A DNA stretch of 49,863 bases, taken from the NCBI GenBank assembly GCA_019310525.1, contig JAFDEE010000006.1, forward strand, positions 1-49,863, read 5' to 3'. Below are positions 7,884 through 15,011 of this stretch, piece by piece. Below the pieces are notes generated by a model. The model saw only the letters and a program-made list of their open reading frames with translations. It was not told where the DNA came from and made no database searches. The position numbers were made by a program, and so were the translations under genes. This stretch comes from Deltaproteobacteria bacterium (lineage in GTDB: Bacteria; Desulfobacterota; DSM-4660; Desulfatiglandales; HGW-15). The first letter of the stretch is position 1, and each line of letters starts with the position of its first letter.

Positions 7884-7896
7884 TAAACTTAGTTTA
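7884..7896 (-). promoter_or_regulatory. Palindrome upstream of the toxin-antitoxin operon
   Basis: TAAACTTAGTTTA is a perfect palindrome around a central T. A TTGACA on the minus strand lies a short distance further upstream (around 7912-7917), so the palindrome is near the expected -10 region. A Phd-type antitoxin binding there would repress its own operon. The palindrome is seen; binding is inferred. Confidence 0.5.
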
Positions 7897-8087
7897 ACCA
7901 AAAACCATCACTTCCTGTCAACCTTAAAATCGCGATGAGGAGGTTAAACCCGTACTGCAGTTGAGGTATACAATAAATATTTCACTACACCTAAAACTCA
8001 TAAGAGCGGCCTTGACAATGGAGTCCACAGCATACTAACTAATCCCAGTTTCTTATTCCAATCCTGGCAACAAAAGTGAGGGAGACC

Positions 8088-8717
8088 ATGCCGACACATA
8101 CATTGATCGCCGGTCACGGCCGATTCAAAGAGCATTTCAGCAAAAACCGGGACTTCTTTCTGGCCCTTGCCCAGAAAGGACAATCTCCCAAGGTTTTATG
8201 GGTCGGGTGTTCCGATTCCCGGGTGGTTCCGGAACAGATCATGGGGGCGGATCCCGGAGAATTGTTCATCATCAGGAACATCGCCAATATCGTTCCTCCT
8301 GTGGGCAAGGGGGCTGATTCCGTTGGAGCGGCCATCGAGTATGCCGTTCTTCACCTCCAGGTGCCCCACATCGTGATCTGCGGGCATACGGAGTGCGGAG
8401 GGATCAAGGCCCTCGGAGAGGCCCTCGACATGGAGCACGAGCCCCATATTACACGCTGGCTTGAAAACGCCCGCCCCGCCCGGGAACGGGTGGAGGCAAG
8501 TGCCGGTTCCGAAATCGATCCCTACCTGGAAACCATCAAGGCCAACGTGCTGCTTCAAATGGAACACCTCATGACTTACCCCTGCGTCCGGGAAGCGGTG
8601 GAGGCCGGCCGCCTGACGATCCACGGGTGGCTCTATGATCTTCATAATGGAGATCTCTTCAGCTATAATGACAGCGAAAAAGGATGGACTCCTCTTTCCC
8701 TTCCCGGGCAAGAATGA
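8088..8717 (+). CDS. Beta-class carbonic anhydrase
   Basis: A 209-residue cytoplasmic enzyme that interconverts CO2 and bicarbonate. The zinc ligands and partner are clear: Cys 41 and Asp 43 in CSDSRV, and His 100 and Cys 103 in GHTECGG. Further family segments are GELFIIRNIAN, SVGAAIEYAV and a C-terminal IHGWLYDLHNG. ATG 8088 with GAGGGAG just upstream is preferred over an in-frame GTG at 8076. No cyanase or bicarbonate transporter gene is adjacent, so the context does not narrow its role beyond CO2/bicarbonate supply, for example to carboxylases or to carbamoyl phosphate synthesis. Confidence 0.95.
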   Translation: MPTHTLIAGHGRFKEHFSKNRDFFLALAQKGQSPKVLWVGCSDSRVVPEQIMGADPGELFIIRNIANIVPPVGKGADSVGAAIEYAVLHLQVPHIVICGHTECGGIKALGEALDMEHEPHITRWLENARPARERVEASAGSEIDPYLETIKANVLLQMEHLMTYPCVREAVEAGRLTIHGWLYDLHNGDLFSYNDSEKGWTPLSLPGQE

Positions 8718-8935
8718 GGCGGGGAACCCCCGCCCCGGGGGTCTTCAGAGATTCATTCCTCTCCGGTGTGGGTTGACCTCTCCGTTCTTTCCCGCCGGGT
8801 CCGGCACACCTTCAATCTGAATCCCTTCTTCCCTTCCCCTAAAAGGATTTGAACGGGCCCCCCGATCGGGGCCCATGTAAATTCTCCTCGGTAGGCCGCA
8901 AGACAGACCCCCACCACGAAATTTCTGCGGGGGTC
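8718..8935 (+). terminator. Three GC-rich hairpins after the carbonic anhydrase gene
   Basis: GGCGGGG (8718-8724) pairs with CCCCGCC (8728-8734). GGGCCCC (8855-8861) pairs with GGGGCCC (8868-8874). GACCCCC (8906-8912) pairs with GGGGGTC (8929-8935). None has a strong T tract, so they may terminate poorly or protect the transcript end. They separate the carbonic anhydrase gene from the TetR operon. Confidence 0.45.
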
Positions 8936-9016
8936 GCTTAAATCCTGATCTTAGGGAAATCGGACAAGAGCTCCACCGAGAGCCCCTATTGAGCCGGTTT
9001 CGGGGGAAAATTATCC

Positions 9017-9059
9017 TTGACAATTTCGGACGGCTTAACTATAAAACGAACGTTCGTTT
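9017..9059 (+). promoter_or_regulatory. Sigma-70 promoter with TetR-type operator
   Basis: TTGACA (9017-9022), a 17-base spacer and TATAAA (9040-9045) make a near-perfect promoter. The 16-bp perfect palindrome AAACGAACGTTCGTTT (9044-9059) overlaps the -10 box and the expected transcription start near 9052. It lies 29 bp before the start codon of a TetR regulator, so self-repression of the whole downstream operon is likely. Confidence 0.8.
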
Positions 9060-9087
9060 GACTATCAGCCGATTTCGGTATCATGAC

Positions 9088-9675
9088 ATGTCCAAGCCCA
9101 AGAACCCGGAAAAGCGCAAGGAGATTCGAAGGGTCGTAGCCCGCCTTTTCGCCGTGAAGGGTTACCATGGCACTTCCATGCGGGAGATCGGACGGACTCT
9201 CGGCATGAACCAGTCCTCCCTCTACCATTACTTTTCGAGCAAGGAAGAGATCCTCTTTCTCATCATGAACGAGGCCATGGATGAGGCCCTCGCAGTCCTG
9301 AGGGATATTTGTTCTTCTAACCTCTCCCCGGAAGAGAAGCTCGACCGTGTCCTGGCTTTTTATACCCGCTATTATGCGGGGGACCAGGACAGCCTTTCCC
9401 TGCTGGTAAACGAGATGAATTCCCTGGGCAGGGAATACCGGCAGGTTCTGGTGGAAAAGGAGAGGGAGTATGTAAAGCTCATCCGGTCCATTTTGGAAGA
9501 ATTGATGCGGACCCGGAAGATGAAGGACATCGATCCCACTATCGCCACTTTCGCCTTTTTCGGCATGGTCCATTATACGATCAAGTGGTACCGAAAGGAT
9601 GGCCCCATCGGGCCTGACCGCTTGGCCGACCACTTTGTAAAGATCTTTACGAAAGGAATCCTGTACCCGCCATGA
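9088..9675 (+). CDS. TetR/AcrR family transcriptional regulator
   Basis: A 195-residue one-component repressor. The N-terminal helix-turn-helix is clear (RVVARLFAVKGYHGTSMREIGRTLGMNQSSLYHYFSSKEEIL). The C-terminal part (about residues 60-195) is helical and would bind a small ligand, as in fatty-acid or acyl-CoA responsive members such as FadR/PsrA-like regulators. ATG 9088 (MSKPKNPEK) is chosen because the promoter and operator lie at 9017-9059, which would be inside the coding region of the longer frame starting at 8989. Its stop overlaps the next start (ATGA), so regulator and electron-transfer genes form one operon. An acyl-CoA effector is inferred from context. Confidence 0.9.
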   Translation: MSKPKNPEKRKEIRRVVARLFAVKGYHGTSMREIGRTLGMNQSSLYHYFSSKEEILFLIMNEAMDEALAVLRDICSSNLSPEEKLDRVLAFYTRYYAGDQDSLSLLVNEMNSLGREYRQVLVEKEREYVKLIRSILEELMRTRKMKDIDPTIATFAFFGMVHYTIKWYRKDGPIGPDRLADHFVKIFTKGILYPP

Positions 9676-11654
9676 CACCTTTCCGGCCTACCTACTGGAA
9701 CATCCACCCCGTCTGGGCCTTCTACCTCCTGGCAGGAGTCGCCTTGGCGATCTTCGGGGCGGGTCTTGCCTCTCGAATCAGCCTTTGGCTAAGGGGGACC
9801 AGGTCCCGGGTTCCCTCTTTCCCGAAGGAAGCTCTTAAAAAGCTTCTTCTCGACGCTTTGCTGGGACGGAGGATATTCAGGGGAGACGCCGCTGCGGGGA
9901 CTATGCACCTCCTCATCTCCTGGGGTTTCCTCGGCCTCTTCCTGGGGACACTCCTCCTCTCGGCGGACTACTGGTTCGAAGGCTTTCTCCAGGGCCGTGT
10001 ATACCTTTGCTATGCCGTCTTCATGGAAATTTTCGGCCTGATGTTCACGGCAGGTATTCTCTGGGCCCTGGCACGCCGCTACCTTCAGCGGGTTCCCCGC
10101 CTCGAACGGCGCCTTGAAGACCTGATCATCCCCCTCTGGCTCATCGCGGTCTCCCTGTCGGGGTTCCTGCTCGAATCAAGCCGCCTCGCGGCCCAGGACC
10201 CTGCCTGGGCGACTTGGTCCTTTTTCGGGTATATCTTCGCCCCGCTCTGGCATGACGGCCAAAGGGCGCTTCACGCCTATCTATTCCTGTGGTGGGGGCA
10301 TGCTGTACTGAGCTTGGGACTGATCGCCTATATCCCCTATTCCAAGTTGTTTCACCTCCTTTCGGCCCCCGCAGCTATATACCTGAGCAACAGGCCGGTT
10401 CATATCCTTCCGGCCGAAGTGCTACAGGAGGGACATCGGCCTTACTCGCTGGACAGCCGGATATTCCTGGATGCCTGCACCCGGTGCGGTCGCTGCACCG
10501 AGGTCTGCCCCGCCGCCTTGGCCGGCGAGCCGTTTTCACCCAGGGATTTCATCCTCTGGGCCCGGCAAAATATCTCGGCCGATCGTCCCCTGCCAATAGG
10601 AGAAGCAGGCCTTAAAACCGACTTCACCGAGGAAAGAATCTGGCACTGCACCACTTGCAGGGCCTGTTTGGAGGTCTGCCCGATCTATGTACCCACGCCC
10701 GATACCCTCCTTGAGGCCAGGAGCTGGTCCGTGGAGAATGGAGGCGGCATGCCGCCGCTCCTCGGCCGCTCCCTCAAGACCCTCTACAAGTACAACAACC
10801 CCTGGGAGGCGACCAAGAAGAAGAGAGCCGCCTGGGCCGGAGATAGGAATATACCTGATATCAGCAAGGGTGAAGAAGTCCCTTTGTGCTACTTCGTGGG
10901 GTGCACGACCGCAATGGATTCCCGGGCCCGTTCCCTTGCTTGCTCCCTCGCGGACGTCCTGGCCCACGCGGACATCTCCTTCGGCACCCTGGGCAAGAAG
11001 GAACCCTGCTGCGGGGACATCGCCCGCCGGGCCGGTGAAGCGGGCCTTTTCGAGATGAAGATGGAGGATTGCATGGAGCTGTTCATGCGATGGGGGGTCA
11101 CAGACATCGTTACTTCCTCCCCCCACTGCTTTCATACCATGAAAAACGACTATGCCGCCTTCAAGGTCCGCCCCGGGGACGGGGAGACGGCCTTCCGCGT
11201 CCGGCATTACTCCCAGCTACTCGATGAAATCCTCCAAAAGGGGGCGCTAGCCTTCACCCGATCCCTCGATTTGCGGGTCACCTTTCACGATCCCTGTTAC
11301 CTGGGGCGATACAACCGTGTGTTCGATGCTCCCAGGAAGGTGATCCAGGCGATTCCAGGCGTCAAACTCCTGGAAATGCCCCACACCATGGAAAACAGTC
11401 TCTGCTGCGGGGGCGGAGGCGGGCGAATGTGGCAGGAAGAACTGGACGGGAATCCCAAGATGTCCGAAATCCGGATCCAGGAAGCCGCAGAGACCGGGGC
11501 CGAGGTCCTGGTGACGGCATGCCCCCTTTGCCTGATCATGCTGGAAGACGCCCGCAAAACCGCGGGACTCGAGGACCGGCTCAGGGTGATGGACCTCAAT
11601 GAACTGGTGGTACTGGCCCTCGGGCTTAAAAATGCAACGGAAGGGGTCAAGTGA
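9672..11654 (+). CDS. Membrane-bound FeS oxidoreductase (ETF:quinone-type, HdrD-like)
   Basis: A 660-residue fusion. Residues 1-230 have about five or six membrane helices resembling the NarI/HdrE cytochrome b subunit, with His 79, 194, 201 and 210 as possible haem ligands. Two [4Fe-4S] motifs follow (CTRCGRCTEVCP at 269-280, CTTCRACLEVCP at 326-337). Two CCG domains follow with their cysteine sets (CC at 446-447 and CCG at 578-580), as in HdrD and GlpC-like proteins. Such DUF224-type proteins encoded with etfBA are proposed to pass electrons from ETF to menaquinone in syntrophic and sulfate-reducing bacteria. etfB, etfA and an acyl-CoA dehydrogenase follow, which supports that role. The ATGA overlap with tetR indicates coupling. 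Confidence 0.9.
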   Translation: MTPFRPTYWNIHPVWAFYLLAGVALAIFGAGLASRISLWLRGTRSRVPSFPKEALKKLLLDALLGRRIFRGDAAAGTMHLLISWGFLGLFLGTLLLSADYWFEGFLQGRVYLCYAVFMEIFGLMFTAGILWALARRYLQRVPRLERRLEDLIIPLWLIAVSLSGFLLESSRLAAQDPAWATWSFFGYIFAPLWHDGQRALHAYLFLWWGHAVLSLGLIAYIPYSKLFHLLSAPAAIYLSNRPVHILPAEVLQEGHRPYSLDSRIFLDACTRCGRCTEVCPAALAGEPFSPRDFILWARQNISADRPLPIGEAGLKTDFTEERIWHCTTCRACLEVCPIYVPTPDTLLEARSWSVENGGGMPPLLGRSLKTLYKYNNPWEATKKKRAAWAGDRNIPDISKGEEVPLCYFVGCTTAMDSRARSLACSLADVLAHADISFGTLGKKEPCCGDIARRAGEAGLFEMKMEDCMELFMRWGVTDIVTSSPHCFHTMKNDYAAFKVRPGDGETAFRVRHYSQLLDEILQKGALAFTRSLDLRVTFHDPCYLGRYNRVFDAPRKVIQAIPGVKLLEMPHTMENSLCCGGGGGRMWQEELDGNPKMSEIRIQEAAETGAEVLVTACPLCLIMLEDARKTAGLEDRLRVMDLNELVVLALGLKNATEGVK

Positions 11655-11745
11655 AAATCATTTTGCCTTACCTCAGCTGCGCCCGCTACGTTTTTCTGCA
11701 CACTGTTAAGCATAAAAAATTACCAGAGACCGGGAGGAAAGAAGC

Positions 11746-12537
11746 ATGGAGATCATCGTTTGCATCAAGCAGGTCCCCGAGGTGATCGACGCCGAACTGG
11801 AAATCGACCGGGACGGGACGGACATCGACAGGGAGGATCTGGAATTCGACATCAACGAATGGGACAACTACGCGGTGGAGGAGGCCGTTCGGATCAAGGA
11901 GCGCCACGGCGGAAAAGTCACGGTGGTGACCCTGGGTGACGAAGAGAGCGAAGACGTCCTCCGCCAGGCCCTTGCAATGGGGGCGGATGAGGCCATACGG
12001 ATCGACTGGGACGGATTCGAAGGTTCTGACGCAGCCGGGATCGCCAGGGGACTATACCGTGCCCTCAAGGGTGTGCCCTTCGACCTCATCCTTACCGGGG
12101 TCCAGGCGTCTGATGACGGCTGGGGCCAGGTCGGTCTCACCTTGGCGGAATATTTCGGCCTCCCATACGCCTCCCTGGTGGTGGGGATAGAGGTGGAGGA
12201 GGGAACCGTGATCGCCACCCGTGAATTGGAGGCGGGAATCCAGGAGAAGGTTCTTCTTCCTCTTCCCGCCCTCATGACCATTCAGAGCGGGATCAATATT
12301 CCCCGCTACGTCTCCATCACCGGGATCCGCAGCGTGCGGAATGTGGAGATCCGGGAAGTTGATGCGGGCGATCTGGGTCTCGGGGAAGAAGAGATCGGCG
12401 CCGGAGCCTCGGCCCTTGAATCCATCGCCCTCTCCCTGCCGGAGGCAGGTGATGGTGCGGAGATCCTAAAGGGGAGTCTTGAAGAGGTCTGCGAAAAGGT
12501 CGCTTGGATCATTCGTGAGAAAGGAGGGACGGCATAA
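11746..12537 (+). CDS. etfB: Electron transfer flavoprotein, beta subunit
   Basis: A 263-residue ETF small subunit. Family signatures include IIVCIKQVPEV at the N-terminus, DEYAVEEA-like DNYAVEEAVRIKE, KVTVVTLGDEESEDVLRQALAMGADEAIRI, and LTGVQASDDGWGQVG. It pairs with the alpha subunit to hold FAD and AMP (or a second FAD in bifurcating forms). The gene ends at TAA directly before the etfA ATG, so translation is coupled. It lies 91 bp after the membrane oxidoreductase gene with GGGAGGAAAG as its ribosome binding site. Because the acceptor gene beside it is a membrane oxidoreductase rather than a bifurcating enzyme, a simple shuttle role is more likely. Confidence 0.95.
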   Translation: MEIIVCIKQVPEVIDAELEIDRDGTDIDREDLEFDINEWDNYAVEEAVRIKERHGGKVTVVTLGDEESEDVLRQALAMGADEAIRIDWDGFEGSDAAGIARGLYRALKGVPFDLILTGVQASDDGWGQVGLTLAEYFGLPYASLVVGIEVEEGTVIATRELEAGIQEKVLLPLPALMTIQSGINIPRYVSITGIRSVRNVEIREVDAGDLGLGEEEIGAGASALESIALSLPEAGDGAEILKGSLEEVCEKVAWIIREKGGTA

Positions 12538-13506
12538 ATGGAAGAGATCCTGGTGCTCGCCGAACACAGGCAGGGGCAAGTCAGGGATATCACTTTCGAG
12601 ATCCTGACGCTTGCAAATCGACTAGGCATTGAGAGGGAGGCAACGGTCTCGGTCCTCTTATCCTGCGGAGGAGAGGCATACCCGGGTGAAAAGGAACTGG
12701 CAGCCTCCTGCGACGACCTCCTGGTCATAGGTGATGAAGGGCTTGCCCATTACAACGCCGACCACTACCTCGCTGTCCTTGAAAGGGTCTTGGCGGAAAG
12801 ACGCCCCAGGTTCATCCTGATGGGACACACATCCATGGGGATGGACCTAGCCCCTTCCCTGGCCGCCCGGCTTTCCATCCCCCTCGTCACCGACTGCCTG
12901 GAGGTGGAGGCGACCTCCGGAGGGCTTCAGATCCTCCGCCAGATGTATGGGGGCAAGATCCAGGCCCGTATCTCCTTGAAACCCTCCGAACAATATCTCC
13001 TGACCATCCGGCCGGGGTGCTTTGAGTGTCGGCGCGGTCAAGGAAAATCGGCCCATCTCAAGGTGCTCGACTCCCATGACTGGACCGGCCTGAGGGGCCG
13101 CCGATTTCTGGAATACCTTGAAACCGGGCCGGCGGATGTGGATATTGCGGAAGCAGACATTCTGGTCTCTGTAGGACGCGGCATCGGGAAACCCGAAAAC
13201 ATTCCCCTGGCACAGGAATTCGCGGACGCCATCGGCGCCACCCTCTCCTGCTCCCGCCCCGTGGCCGACGAGGGATGGCTCCCTAAAAGCCGCCAGGTCG
13301 GGACATCGGGAAAGACCGTGAGGCCCAAAGTTTACATCGCCTTAGGGATCAGTGGGGCCTACCAGCATCAGGCGGGCATGAAAAATTCCGGCACCATCAT
13401 CGCCGTGAACAAGGACCCCCAGGCTCCCATCTTCGGCTTCGCCCATTACGGCATCATCGGGGATGTCATGAAGGTACTGCCCATCCTTAAGGAGAAATTC
13501 GCCTGA
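12538..13506 (+). CDS. etfA: Electron transfer flavoprotein, alpha subunit
   Basis: A 322-residue ETF large subunit. The C-terminal FAD domain is unmistakable: VGRGIGKPENIPLAQEFADAI, SRPVADEGWLPKSRQVGTSGKTV, YIALGISGAYQHQAGM and IIAVNKDPQAPIF. The N-terminal half is the alpha/beta domain that contacts EtfB. No extra ferredoxin domain is present. It starts at the base after the etfB stop. With etfB it would accept electrons from the acyl-CoA dehydrogenase encoded 57 bp downstream and pass them to the upstream membrane oxidoreductase. Confidence 0.95.
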   Translation: MEEILVLAEHRQGQVRDITFEILTLANRLGIEREATVSVLLSCGGEAYPGEKELAASCDDLLVIGDEGLAHYNADHYLAVLERVLAERRPRFILMGHTSMGMDLAPSLAARLSIPLVTDCLEVEATSGGLQILRQMYGGKIQARISLKPSEQYLLTIRPGCFECRRGQGKSAHLKVLDSHDWTGLRGRRFLEYLETGPADVDIAEADILVSVGRGIGKPENIPLAQEFADAIGATLSCSRPVADEGWLPKSRQVGTSGKTVRPKVYIALGISGAYQHQAGMKNSGTIIAVNKDPQAPIFGFAHYGIIGDVMKVLPILKEKFA

Positions 13507-13563
13507 GGGGCGGCCCGACCCATCACCCCCCGGAAATCCGCCAGCAAAGCAAGGAGAAGAAGG

Positions 13564-14712
13564 ATGGACTTTTCACTCAGCAAGGAACAACGGGATATCG
13601 TCAGGGCTGCGAAAAAATTCGCCCGGGCAGAGTTCCCGGACAGGGCCCTGGAGTTTGACAGGGAAGAGACCTTTGACCTGGATCTCTGGCGAAAGGCCTG
13701 CGAGCTGGGTTTCGTCGGGGTGTTCATCGGAGAGGCATACGGCGGAGCCGGGTTGGGATTTTTTGAGCATTCCCTCATCTCCGAAGAGTTCTGGGCCGTG
13801 GATCCCGGCATCGGGCAGGCTATTCTCTCCACCACCTTCGGCTCAGAACTGCTCCTTCTCTATGGAACGGAAGAGCAAAAACAGTCCATCCTTCCCCGCC
13901 TGGTATCGGGCAAGGCCGTCATGGGAACGGCCATCACCGAGCCCAACGCGGGCTCGGACGTTGCAGGCGCCATGACCTCGGCCGCCAAGGATGGGCAGGA
14001 ATGGGTCATCAACGGGAGCAAGATGTTCACAACAAACGGCACCATTGCCGATTTCATTCTCCTCTTTTGCAGGACGGATCCCGACAACCCCTCCCGCCAC
14101 GGCCGCCACAGCTTCATCCTGGTGCCCACAGACACCGCAGGCTTCAAGGCCAAGAAGATCCGAGGGAAAATGGGTATTCGGGCATCGGACACGGCCGAGC
14201 TCTCCCTGACGGATGTCCGCGTCCCCCTGGATAATCTCGTGGGGAAAGAGGGCGAAGGATTCCGGCAGCTCATGGCCTTTTTCAACCGCACCCGTCCCCA
14301 CGTGAGCGCCCAGGCCGTGGGCCTGGCCCGGGCCGCCCTGGAAGAGGCCCTTCGCCACACAAAGGAACGGCGTCAATTCGGACGCCCCCTTGCCTCTTTC
14401 CAGGTGACCCAGTTCAAGCTCGCGGAAATGGCGACCTGGATCCGTGCGGCGCGAAACCTTTACTACGAGGCCGCATGGAGCGTGGATCAGGGCAAGGTGG
14501 ATCATGCCCTGATTGCCATGGCCAAGTGGTTTTCAGCGGAGACCGCCGTGCGTTGCGTTGACGAAGCCCTCCAACTCCACGGGGGATATGGATATATCGA
14601 CGAGTACAGGATCAACCGTCTTTACCGGGCCGCCAAAATACTGGAGATCTATGAAGGCACCAAGGAGATGGAAAAGACCATCATTTCACGCTCCCTTATC
14701 GGATCGATATAA
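13564..14712 (+). CDS. Acyl-CoA dehydrogenase
   Basis: A 382-residue flavoenzyme of beta-oxidation that oxidises an acyl-CoA to the trans-2-enoyl-CoA. The length and order match short- and medium-chain members: helical N-terminus (DFSLSKEQRDIVRAAKKFA), FAD segment AITEPNAGSDVAG, MGIRASDTAELSLTDVRVP, ERRQFGRPLASFQ, DEALQLHGGYGYIDEY and YEGTKEM, in which the Glu of YEG is at the usual catalytic-base position. Chain-length or aromatic substrate preference cannot be read. It closes the operon headed by tetR, and a hairpin follows 5 bases after its stop. Confidence 0.95.
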   Translation: MDFSLSKEQRDIVRAAKKFARAEFPDRALEFDREETFDLDLWRKACELGFVGVFIGEAYGGAGLGFFEHSLISEEFWAVDPGIGQAILSTTFGSELLLLYGTEEQKQSILPRLVSGKAVMGTAITEPNAGSDVAGAMTSAAKDGQEWVINGSKMFTTNGTIADFILLFCRTDPDNPSRHGRHSFILVPTDTAGFKAKKIRGKMGIRASDTAELSLTDVRVPLDNLVGKEGEGFRQLMAFFNRTRPHVSAQAVGLARAALEEALRHTKERRQFGRPLASFQVTQFKLAEMATWIRAARNLYYEAAWSVDQGKVDHALIAMAKWFSAETAVRCVDEALQLHGGYGYIDEYRINRLYRAAKILEIYEGTKEMEKTIISRSLIGSI

Positions 14713-14713
14713 A

Positions 14714-14745
14714 CCCCTATCGGCTGAAGCCGATAGCTTTAGGGG
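14714..14745 (+). terminator. Hairpin after the acyl-CoA dehydrogenase gene, part of a repeat
   Basis: CTATCGGC (14717-14724) pairs with GCCGATAG (14729-14736) around TGAA, with an outer CCCCT/AGGGG pairing. It has no clean T tract. The same block, continuing into CAAGTGAAAATCATTT, occurs inverted near 42975-43045, and its last part also at 11648, so it is a mobile or REP-like hairpin that may serve as transcript end. Confidence 0.5.
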
Positions 14746-14883
14746 CCAAGTGAAAATCATTTTCACTCACTCGCCCCCTGGACCCTTTGAATCCTTGAAC
14801 CCTATTTTTGAAAACGATCGAACTGATGTGTTAGTCTGAAAGCGTAAGTTTCTCTCATTCCCCGAATGGGACAAAAAATGAGT

Positions 14884-14912
14884 TTGACACCTCTTCATGT
14901 ATTTTTTATAAT
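14884..14912 (+). promoter_or_regulatory. Perfect consensus sigma-70 promoter
   Basis: TTGACA (14884-14889), exactly 17 bases, then TATAAT (14907-14912), all twelve bases matching consensus. Transcription would start near 14919, leaving a U-rich leader of about 93 bases before the ATG at 15012, which has GGGAGGAAA upstream. This implies strong, housekeeping-type expression of the fused gene. Confidence 0.85.
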
Positions 14913-15011
14913 TTTTGAAATTTTATGGACGATTTTTTCAGTTTTTTGTTTTATTTTTGAGGAAAACACCATAAAAATCACCTTATCATCGTCTTACCCA
15001 GGGAGGAAACC

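Larger units (their letters stand above)
14713..15011. other. AT-rich leader region before the GcvT-SHMT gene
   Basis: After the hairpin repeat the sequence becomes strikingly T-rich (14890-14990), unlike the GC-rich surroundings. It contains the promoter at 14884 and a U-rich leader of about 90 bases. I looked for a glycine riboswitch and saw no convincing tandem aptamer pattern. Confidence 0.5.

Noticed and set aside
14913-15011. Glycine riboswitch in the leader of the GcvT-SHMT gene
   Set aside because: The leader is short and U-rich with no visible tandem aptamer pattern.
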